Shown here piece after piece: positions 45,041 to 54,537 of a stretch of DNA of 64,000 bases (its first letter is position 1; the number at the start of each line of letters is the position of its first letter). The notes under the pieces are model-generated. The model ran no database searches. It was not told the DNA's origin and saw only the letters and a program-made list of their open reading frames with translations. A program made the position numbers and the translations under genes. Source of the stretch: Siphonodentalium dalli (lineage: Eukaryota > Mollusca > Scaphopoda > Gadilida > Siphonodentaliidae); NCBI GenBank assembly GCA_032622095.1, contig CP136062.1:230592578-230656577 (forward strand), given 5' to 3'.

Positions 45041-45236
45041 CGTGTTCGAACAAATCAAGTTGGGTTTTTTGATCGTATGCACAGAGGCAGATGGGATATC
45101 AGTGTATTCTAGGATTGTATGGATGCTTATTGATACATATCGGCGATAGATATATGTATTGGCTGTATATTATATTTGTTTCAATTAATGGAGAATTTAT
45201 ATACATATTACCGGTAATTCAAATATAATTATAAGT

Positions 45237-46140
45237 AATGCAGACTGACATTATACTGCCCATGCAGTGTTTGCTTGTCCGAACGTTCAGTGATGTTCTG
45301 GAGTTTGCGCCGATGCAAACGGATGCTTGGCTCCATAATTAGATGCAGTCATCTCTCAATGCATACTATATGGCTATTTATTCTATTGTATGTATTTCCA
45401 GTGGACTGAAATATGGAATATTTGGATATTTGAGCATTGAGAATTGTGAATAATTAAAAGTTCGAACCGATGCAATGCGATTTTTGGAGGAATATTTTGT
45501 AGAATACTACAGTAAACGTTGTTTTGGGTCCATAAACACAATCGTGTAAACTGGACAAAACTATATTCTCACTGTTAGTACAGTGTCATGTTGGAACCAG
45601 TGATGTTTGGTTTTCTGACCGTGTGCTCAGTGGCCGACGGGCGATTGGTGTATTATAAACAAAGTCTTGTTCGATGCCTATCGATACATATGTGTGTATA
45701 TGTGTTTATATATGTATGTATACGTATATATGTGTATATATATGCTATGTGTTGTATTGTTTCCAATTTTGGCGAATTATATGCATATTAATTAAATTAG
45801 AATTATAGGTAATGCAGACCGACGCTATATACCGCCCATGCAGTGTACGGTTTCCGAACGTTCAGTGATGTTCTGGAGTTTGCGCAGACGCCAACGGATA
45901 TTTTGGTTCCATGCATAATTCGATGCAGTCATCTCTCAATGGTTAATAGATGGCTATTTGTTCCATTTTATGTATTTCTAGTGGACTGACATGTGGAATA
46001 TTTGGATATTTGAGCATTGAGATTTGTGAATGATTAAATGTTAGAACCGATGAAAATCGGTTTTTGGTGGACTGTTTTGTGAAATACTACAGTAAAAGTG
46101 GACTTGATGCCATAAATATCCATACATGTTTCCGATGGAA
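45237..46140 (+). repeat. ~575-bp direct repeat, two copies plus partial units
   Basis: TAATGCAGAC.GAC, CCCATGCAGTGT, GAACGTTCAGTGATGTTCTG, GATGCAGTCATCTCTCAATG, ATATTTGGATATTTGAGCAT and AATACTACAGTAAA occur in the same order from 45237 and from 45811. Shorter relatives (TTCAGTGATGTT..., CTGCGCAGATGCA) follow at about 46330 and 46418. Confidence 0.8.
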
Positions 46141-46712
46141 TAGGAAAATTGCGTATATATTGGTGACTAATTAAACACTGTCATTATAGTGACGCGTTGT
46201 AACTGCATTGCGAATTCGATGAGATTTCATGTCAGTTCGCGGTGGGGCACTGCAACGTGATGCACGGCCCGGGTAGTGTGCGTGATAGATTATCAGGCCG
46301 CACTGTCATTCAAAGTGCGAGGTTTAAAACATTCAGTGATGTTCCTCCATCTGCGCAGATGCAGGTGAGCGTGTACACAATGATATAATTTTCTATCTCG
46401 GGTGTGATTTAGAATATTCAGTGATGTTGGGCCATCTGCGCAGATGCAAATGGTCGATGTAATTGTGATAGATGTCCTTGTTTGTTTATATGGTTGTGAT
46501 GGAATGTTTTTGTGCATGTGTATTGGAATGATTATGTGTAGTTGGTGAGAATAAATATGGTCCGCGTGACGATGCAACGCGCTATCCTATATGGGTGTTG
46601 TTGTTCTTGGGTATATTCGGGATGAAGGATGGAACGCGTTTTAGGCGACCGATGATTAACTGGATCACCACTGATACATATTTATCCCTAGCAAACATTA
46701 TTATTATCAAAC

Positions 46713-46883
46713 CTGGACATGCGCCCATGTTACATGCGATGTTCTGTGTTGTACTTCCAGCACAAGTCGCTCCACCGTTGCTAGGCGACGGATTTGTGCA
46801 CGTTCGTGTCTGTGATTTGGTTCCTACTCCGCACGTGACAGAACAGCTTCCGGAGTCCGCCCAGCTCGTCCAGCCACCGTTCA
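46713..46883 (-). CDS. TSR exon
   Basis: 171 nt, phase 1-1, common-form module identical in protein to 34352-34522. It is bordered on its 3' side by the ~4-kb extra segment. Splice sites are intact. Confidence 0.85.
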
Positions 46884-47869
46884 CTTCAAACGAGAGAGTG
46901 TTCAACATGAAATGATTTTCTATTTAGTGGACCCTTCGATATACACATGTAAATATATGATCCATGGGTTAATGCGATGAAGACCTCATATAATGACGCT
47001 GGTCATCCTATAATCCACGTTGTGGGCAAACACTCAATATAAACTTCTGCGGGCAAGTCACGCGACGACCGCTAAGTTTTTTTTAGCGCGCTAATTCCGG
47101 ATTCAAATGGTGTTTGGTGTACCCAACATCCAACAATTGATGACAAATGGAAAAATACGGCTTAATTGTGTCACACAATGATCGATGAATGGTGAGAATA
47201 AACATTCCATATTTCAATATTGTGTGATTTCGAATATTACGATTCAAATTGAAGCAAATTTGAATATTGTTGAAAACATTCCATTAATATAGATATCATA
47301 AGAAGTCACATCTTCATTTCCAGCAATATTTGCGGAATATATGTAAGAACCTAAGAATCATTCTGATGGCACTCCCAATTGTTCGAGTAAAGCCCGTCAC
47401 GGGCCCCAATGAAGCTTGAGGAGGGCTTTACAGCCACCGCCACGGGTTGACTTAATCGTAGTACTGTAAGTCTGGAAAGACTGAATTACTCGGGTTACTG
47501 GATTGATATTCAGGGAGCTCACTTTTAAAACACGTCAATAGATGATTATGTCAGATAACTAGCTTCATACATGAAATCAATATCTCGATCAGTGCAAATT
47601 TCGATGGATGAAAGTCGAATTAATCTTGAAATAAGGAATGCGCTCGACTAAGTTTAAGTTTTTCTGAAGAATGGTTCTCTAAATTATCCCCGGACTTCTG
47701 CCACGGCCTACACAATCGTTTCCCCATATTTTAGGGGCCATTTTCTAACACAACTATTAGATGCACCACTTGAAACTAATTAAACCAACCTTGTTGTGAA
47801 AAATTAAATCATATATGCGCGCCCGCTTCGTGTTTTACTGACGCCCACAGCGGAGTTTACTTGCCCGCA

Positions 47870-48666
47870 CACTCTTATGACTAATGTGTAGGTTTTCTAC
47901 ACAAAATGTGTAGCCCTGCTACACAATCATTATTCAATTTTGATCTTAAACATATTTGTGTAGTATATGTGTAGTTTCATATTCGTACACAAATTGTGTA
48001 ATTTATTTTACACATAAATGGGTAAATTTTTACACATTTATACACAAATGTGTGTATAAAATCAACACATATCCCTTACACATTTTGTGTAGGTTCTTAC
48101 ACATACAGTTCGTAGACAAGAAATGCAAGTTCAGTAGTCCGACCTGTGGGTATAGTATTAAAGATATATGCAGATTTATATGTTAAAACTTTCATGGCGC
48201 ATAGTCGTATGTAGTATTTTGTTCTGTACTGTGAGTTTTTGCTTTGAATGAACAAACCAGGGTCGAGGCGTGATTGTATAATATTAGTATTATTACAACA
48301 ATCATAACAAGAGTCTAAGGGCAGTAATCGCCATGAAAGTTTTAACAAATAAATCCTCATATACTATTAATACTAAACCCACAAATTGGAATTCTGAACT
48401 TACATCCTTGTCTACGATCGCTGTAGATTGTATTCCAAAAAATATACCCAAACAATATGGCCGTCACGAAGCAGACTATGAAACTGAATGCACCGCAATG
48501 CGCATGCTCTACGTTCTTACACAATTGTGTGTAACAAAATATACACATTATGTGTAGAACGGCACTTGGTCAATGTATTTGTATGTAAAACTACACATTG
48601 CTATGTGTATTAACCGGGTTTACACATTTGATGTGTAATCGTTTCTACACATTAGTTATAAGAGTG
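47870..48666. mobile_element. Inverted-repeat element made of ACACA-ATGTGT palindromes
   Basis: Termini CACTCTTATGACTAATG (47870) and its near-complement ending AAGAGTG at 48666. Other units read CCCGCAGTGGGGATTATAGG without it; only CA is duplicated at the junctions. Subterminal regions hold many CTACACAAAATGTGTAG-like palindromes. A second, inner inverted repeat pairs about 48112-48200 with about 48330-48415 (GTTAAAACTTTCATGGCG). Non-coding, superfamily unknown. Confidence 0.75.
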
Positions 48667-49301
48667 CAGTGTGGATTATAGGATGACAAGCGTGATACTG
48701 CAATTACTGAAATCATTTAAATAAAGAGAACGCCGTTCTATTGTCGAAGCACCCAGATTCGTTTGGAGCAGGTCGCATTCTTTGAATCTCTTAGCGACGA
48801 GAATTAACTTCCCTAGATTGTGTAACATGGTGGTAATTTGAGCCTTCGGTGACGCACTTACCCACACCCCCACCCCCCCCCCCCCCCACCGCCCTCCCAT
48901 TCGCTGAGTCTTAGATCGTGTCTCGGCAGCTGACAATCCATACAAGTTTGAGGGACTGCATGGTGAAATAGTTAAGACATATTCATTTTATCCGTACCGG
49001 CCAGATAAACAAAACAGATCGTTTCTGGTGGAATGCTCTTCTTATTGTTGTGAGGAGGCGGGTATTTAGATATAAAAAAATTAGTCTGATATTAACCAAA
49101 GACACTAAACGTGGGAATTATATTAAATCAGGACTGATGTTCATCAGATTTATTCTTAATTTCAAACTAATTATAATACATGTTTTGTGGACAAATTAAT
49201 ATATTAAAACATAGAAACTTCATCCCTGAATGACCGATGATTAACTGGATCCACACTGATACATATTTATCCCTAGCAAAGAAACATTATTATTATCAAA
49301 C

Positions 49302-49472
49302 CTGGACATGCGCCCATGTTGCATGCGGTGTTCTGTGTTGTACTTCCGGCACAAGTCGCTCCACCGTTGCTAGGCGACGGATTTGTGCACGTTCGTATCT
49401 GTGATTTGGTTCCTACACCGCACGTGACAGAACAGCTTCCGGAGTCCGCCCAGCTCGTCCAATCACCGTTCA
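49302..49472 (-). CDS. TSR exon with Gly-to-Asp and two Thr/Ile changes
   Basis: 171 nt, phase 1-1. Changes from the common module: NGDWTSW for NGGWTSW, SQIRTC for SQTRTC, and QNTACN for QNIACN. Cysteines, W-x-x-W and CSVTC are unchanged, so it should still fold. Confidence 0.85.
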
Positions 49473-51092
49473 CTTCAAACGAGAGAGTGTTCAACATCAA
49501 GTGATTTTCTATATAGTGGACCCTTCGATATACCCATGTAAATATATGATCCATGGATGAATGCGATGAAGACCTCATATAATGACGCTGGTCATCCTAT
49601 AATCCACGTTGCGGACAAACACTCAATATAAACTGCTGCGGACAAGTCACGCGACGACCGCTAAGTTTGTTTAGCGCGCTAATTCCGGATTCAAATGGTG
49701 TTTGATGGACCCAACATCTAACAATTGTTGACAAATGGAAGAATAAGGCTCAATTGTGTCACACAATGATCGATGGATTGTGAGAATAAACATTCCATAT
49801 TTCAATATTGCGTGATTTCGAATATTACGATTCAAATTGAAGCAAATTTGAATATTGTTGAAAACATTCCATTAATATAGATATCATAAGAAGTCACATC
49901 TTCATTTCCAGCAATATTTGCAGAATATATGTAAGAGCCTAAGAATAATTCTGATGGCACTCCCAATTGTTCGAGTAAAGCCCGTCACGGGCCCGATTGA
50001 AGCTTGAGGATAGCTTTACAGCCACCGCCACGGGTTGGCTTAATCGTAGTACGGTAAGTTTGGAAAGACTTAATTACTATGGTTACTGGATTGATATTCA
50101 AGGAGCTTACTTTTAAAACACGTCAATAGATGATTATGTCAGATAACTAGCTTCATACATGAAATCATTATCTCGATCAGTGCAAATTTCGATGGATGTA
50201 AGTCGAATTAATCTTGAAATAAGGAATGCGCTCAACTAAGACTAAGTTTTTCTGAATAATGGTTCTCTAAGTTATCCCCGGACTTCCTTTCACAGCCTAC
50301 ACAATCGTTTCCCCATATTTTAGGGGCCATTTTCTCTTCACAACTATTAGATGCACCACTTGAAACTAATTAAACCAACCTTGTTGTGAAAAATTAAATC
50401 ATATATGCGCGCCCGCTTCGTGTTTTGCCGGTGCCCACAGATGAGTTTACTTGCCCGCAGCGGGGATTATAGGATGACCGGTGTGATTCTTCAATTACTG
50501 TAATCATTTAAATAAAGATAACCCCGATCTATTATCGAAGTATGAAGACTCGTTTAGAGCCAGGTCACATTCTTTGAATCTCTTAGCGCGACGGGAACTA
50601 ACTTTCTTAGAGCGCGGAACAGGGTGGTAATTTGACCCTATCGGTGACACACTTACCCCCCTCCCCGGCCCTCACATCCACTATGTCTTAGTTCGTTCCT
50701 CGGCAGCTAACAATCCAATACAAGTTTGAGGGACTGCATGGTGAAATAGTTACGGCATCTTCACTTTTCCCCAATAAGTACCGGCCAGATAAACAAAATA
50801 TATCGTTTCTGGTGGAATATTTTGTTCTTATTGTTGTGAGGAGGCGGGTATACTTACGTAGATATAAAACATTTAGTCTCATATTAACCAAAGACACTAA
50901 ACGTGGGAATTATATTAAATCAGGACTGATGTTCATCAGATTTATTCTTGATTTCAAACTTATTATAATACAAGTTTTGTGGATAACTTAATATATTAAA
51001 CATGGAAACTTCATCACTGAATGACCGATGATTAACTGGATCCACACCGATACATATTTATCGCTAGCAAAGAAACATTATTATTATCAAAC

Positions 51093-51263
51093 CTGGACAT
51101 GCGCCCATGTTGCATGCGATGTTCTGTGTTGTACTTCCGGTACAAGTCGCTCCACCGTTGCTAGGCGACGGATTTGTGCACGCTCGTGTCTGTGATTTGG
51201 TTCCTACTCCGCACGTGACAGAACAGCTTCCGGAGTCCGCCCAGCTCGTCCAGCCACCGTTCA
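51093..51263 (-). CDS. TSR exon with shortened upstream intron
   Basis: 171 nt, phase 1-1, acceptor TGTTTCTCGTTTGAAG. Changes: TRACTN for TRTCTN and ATCTG for ATCAG. About 440 bp present beside other exons of the CAGTTT acceptor type is missing right upstream (plus strand 51276 joins directly to AATTCTGATGACACTCCC). The acceptor itself is kept. Confidence 0.85.
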
Positions 51264-52425
51264 CTTCAAACGAGAAACAGTTCTGAATAATTCTGATGAC
51301 ACTCCCAATTGTTCCAGTAAAACCCGTTACCGGCCCGATTGAAACCTGCACTGGGGTTTACTGCCGCCCAGCCACGGGGTTTACTTATAACCGTAGTAAT
51401 GTAAGTTTGGAAAGACTTAATTATTCGGGTTACTGGATTGATATTCAGGGAGCTTACTTTTAAAACACGCCAATAGATGATGTCAGATAACTAGCTTCAT
51501 AAATGAAATCAATATCTCGATCAGTGCAAATTTCGATGGATGAAAGTCGAATTAACAAATGAAATAAGGAATGCGCTCGACTAAGATTAAGTTTTTCGGA
51601 AGAATGGTTCTCTAAATTATCCCCGGAATTCTGTCACAGCCTACACAATCAGTTCCCCATATTTTAGGGGCCATTTTCTAACACAACTATTAAATGCACC
51701 ACTTGAAACTAACTAAACCAAACTTGTTGTGGAAAATTAAATCATATGCGCCCCCCCCCCCTCCCGCTTCGTGTTTTACTGACGCCCACATCGGAGTGTA
51801 CTTGCCCGCAGCGGGGATTATAGGCATGATTCTTCAATTACTGAAATCATTTAAATAAAGATAACCCCGTTCTATTGTCGAAGCATCGAGACTCGTTTAG
51901 AGCCAGGTCACATTCTTTGAATCTCTTAGCGCGACGGGAACTAACTTTCTTAGAGCGCGGAACATGATGGTAATTTGACTCTTCGGTGACACACTTACCG
52001 CCCCGCCCTCCCATCCACTATGTCTTAGTTCGTTTCTCGGCAGCTAACAATCCAATACAAGTTTGAGGGACTGCATGGTGAAATAGTTACGGCATCTTCA
52101 TTTTCCACCAATACGTATACCAGCCAGATAAACAAAATATATCGTTTCTGGTGGAATACTGTTCTTATTGTTGTGAGGAGGCGGGTATACTTAGATATAA
52201 AACATTTAGTCTCATATTAACCAAAGACACTAAACGTGAGAAATATATTAAATCAGGACTGATATTCATCAGATTTATTCTTAATTTCAAACTTATTATA
52301 ATACAAGTCTTGTGGATAACTTTATATATTAAAACATAGAAACTTCATCCCTCAATGATCGATGACTAACTGGATCCACATCGTTCATATTTATCGCTGG
52401 CAAGGAAAAATTATTATTATCAAAC

Positions 52426-52596
52426 CTGGACATGCGCCCATGTTACATGCGATGTTCTGGGTTGTACTTCCGGCACAAATCGCTCCGCCGTTGCTAGGCG
52501 ACGGATTTGTGCACGTTCGTGTCTGTGATTTGGTTCCTACTCCGCACGTGACAGAACAGCTTCCGGAGTCCGCCCAGCTCGTCCATCCACCGTTCA
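52426..52596 (-). CDS. TSR exon
   Basis: 171 nt, phase 1-1, common form except AICAG for ATCAG. The 5' intron flank (GTTTGCAACATCAAATGATT, then ACCCATATAAATAT on the plus strand) is shared with the exon at 31752-31922, at the far end of the array. Confidence 0.85.
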
Positions 52597-53224
52597 CTTC
52601 AAACGAGAAACAGTTTGCAACATCAAATGATTTTCTACATAGCGGACCCTTCGATCTACCCATATAAATATATGTTCCATGTGTTAATGCGACGAAGACC
52701 TCATATACTCACGCTGGTCATCCTATAATACCCGGTGCGGACGAACACTGAGTAAATACCACTGCGGATAGTTACGCGACGACCGCTAAGTTTGTTTAGC
52801 GCGCTATTTTGCTTTTAATTTTGCTTTTATAGGCATAATTCCCGATTCAAATTGTGTTTGATCATTTGATGAACCCAACATTTAACAATTGTTGACAGAT
52901 GGAAGAATACGGCTCAATTTTGTCACAAAATGACCGATAGATGGTAAGAATAAACATTCCATATTTCAATATTGCGTGATTCGAATATTACGTTTCAAAT
53001 TGAAGCAAATTTGAATAATGTTGAAAACGTTCCATTAATATAGATATCTTACAAGCTACATATATATTTCCAGCAATATTTGCTGAATTTATATAAGAAA
53101 AAAACGAATAATTATGATGACACTCCCAATTGTTCGAGTAAAACCCGTTACCGGCCCGATTGAAGCCTGCACCGGGGTTTACAGCCGGCCGCCACGGGGT
53201 TGACTGCCGCCTGCCACGGGGTGC

Positions 53225-53400
53225 ACATTTGGTCTCTTTCGGCGGACGCCGAAACATGCGATAATGGCACACTTTTTGTCGCTTTCGGTGCGCGCGCCGA
53301 AACACCGAAAGTGACAAAATGTGGGCCGTAACGGCGCACTTTTTGTCGCTTTCGGCGCATTCGGCGCGTTACAAATGGCGCACTTTTTGTCGCTTTTTAA
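53225..53400. mobile_element. Fragment of the CGAAAGCGAC foldback family
   Basis: CACTTTTTGTCGCTTTCGG, GCGCGCGCCGAAAC and GGCGCACTTTTTGTCGCTTT recur as in 37842-38217, without the ATGGAATCC termini. Confidence 0.7.
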
Positions 53401-54085
53401 CACCAACATGCATCATAATTCTCAACTAAGAGATAGAGTTATTCCCCTTCCATTGATAATAATAAACTGGCAGTACGCACAAACACGATCGAAATTAAGC
53501 ACAGAACACACGTCGGTATCTTGACAAGAACAACAAGTTAACAGTTTATTCGACCAGATAAGTTGATAATACAATGTGTTGGATCTTCCTATTTCAAACG
53601 GTATAAAATATGGAATACACGTATGTTGTAAATAATGTGAGTTGGTGATTCGAAAAATAAGTGGGACTTTAATGGGTTTAAAGCCAAAAATATCTGAGGA
53701 CTATTTGGAGGAGTGTTTCTTTTGAGCTGTGGAATAAATAGTGTTGAGACCTCTTTAATCTCATACGTGCTCGGAAAATTGTCCCCCCCCCCCCCCGCGG
53801 TATATGTGCCGTTTACTCAAAATTTAAAATGATGTGCCAACAGTCAACTGTCAATAAAATTCCAACACAAGGGGGTGCAAATGGTATTAGGATTTTGTTC
53901 TGGCAGTTCAAAATTTCAATATGGATGCCCGCGCCTCCAATTGAGACTATCTACCCAAGTCACGTCCCTGGCGATTTTTTTTTACTGTCCGTACACTGTT
54001 AGAATATACCGCGAAGTCGACGGTAAATTATGGCGGAATATAAACGGTAAATTGACGGTAAATGATAAGCGGAATACAAACAAAC
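53401..54085. other. Intron between the two most upstream TSR exons
   Basis: No unit landmarks are seen, so similarity to the tandem units ends near 53.4 kb. A C-run lies at 53785-53798. About 53865-53970 has AAGGGGGTGCAAATGG-type phrases resembling the hAT-like family. Confidence 0.4.
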
Positions 54086-54256
54086 CTGGACATGGGCTCA
54101 TTGTGCATTCGACGACACGTTCCAAACCTCCAGAACAAGATAGTCCTCCGTTGCTAGGTAACGGATTCGTGCAGGACCGCCCCTGCCTAACACTTCCAGA
54201 AGCACAAGTAACAGAACAGCTTTCTGTGTCAGCCCATGCTGCCCATCCTCCGTCCA
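54086..54256 (-). CDS. Diverged TSR exon, most upstream in the window
   Basis: 171 nt with the same length and phase 1-1, acceptor TTTTGTTTCAAG, donor GTTTGTTTG. It encodes DGGWAAWADTESCSVTC, ASGSVRQGRSCTN, PLPSNGGLSCSG, LERVVECTMSPCPG. All six cysteines, a WAAW motif and CSVTC are kept, but about half of the other residues differ from the array. Surrounding introns are unrelated to the duplicated units. It is therefore an older neighbour and the likely outgroup of the expansion. Confidence 0.85.
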
Positions 54257-54311
54257 CTTGAAACAAAATACGAAGCACATGTAAAAGTCGGTACTCATCA
54301 GTGGAGCGCAT

Positions 54312-54445
54312 GATGTCTACACTAAAAAAACAGCTCCAAATTTGGTTCCCAGAAGAACCAAATATCAACATCGAACCAAACAGTTTGGTTCTACACTGCT
54401 TTGGTTCCACCTGGAACCAAATCCTAAGTTTGGTTCTCCAAAGAA
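54312..54445. repeat. Cluster of TTTGGTTC / GAACCAAA palindromes
   Basis: TTTGGTTCCCAGAAGAACCA, GAACCAAACAGTTTGGTTC and TTTGGTTCCACCTGGAACCA, then TTTGGTTCTCCAAAGAAC, lie in 110 bp, starting after CTACACTAAAAAAACAG. It is probably a small foldback element, 55 bp upstream of the acceptor of the TSR exon at 54256. Confidence 0.7.
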
Positions 54446-54537
54446 CTCACGGCCTGGCTTATATGTCCTAATAATAAAATTAACAATATGTCCACGCATT
54501 TGGGGTTAAGATGATGTGGGTATAAGACTAAATCAAG
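54446..54537. other. Unique sequence before the satellite
   Basis: About 90 bp with no feature, between the palindrome cluster and the 35-bp array. Confidence 0.4.

Larger units (their letters stand above)
42619..46646. other. ~4-kb extra segment inside a TSR unit
   Basis: The unit sequence CTTCATCCCTGAATGAC stops at 42618 and resumes as GACCGATGATTAACTGGATC at about 46647; other units are continuous here. GAC at both junctions could be a 3-bp target duplication. The segment holds a possible LINE tail, a Harbinger-like MITE and two sets of tandem repeats. No supported gene. Confidence 0.7.
31735..54300 (-). repeat. Tandem array of TSR-exon duplication units
   Basis: Nine closely related exon-plus-intron units and one diverged unit. 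Unit landmarks on the plus strand: GTGAGGAGGCGGGTAT; TTAGTCTCATATTAA; CTTCATCCCTGAA; GATGATTAACTGGATCCACA; exon; ATTCTGATG(G/A)CACTCCCAAT; GTAAGT(T/C)TGGAAAGACT; AATTATCCCCGGA; CGACGAGAATTAACTT. Exon-to-exon spacing is 2600, 2909, 2173, 1627, 5652, 2589, 1791, 1333 and 1660 bp from left to right. Differences are mostly element insertions and deletions. Confidence 0.9.

Noticed and set aside
38804-48945. Minus-strand ~70-90-codon frames containing VGVWVSASPKAQITT, repeated in several units
   Set aside because: They lie in duplicated introns, their N-terminus is read from a C-run of variable length, and other units break the frame. No domain was recognised.
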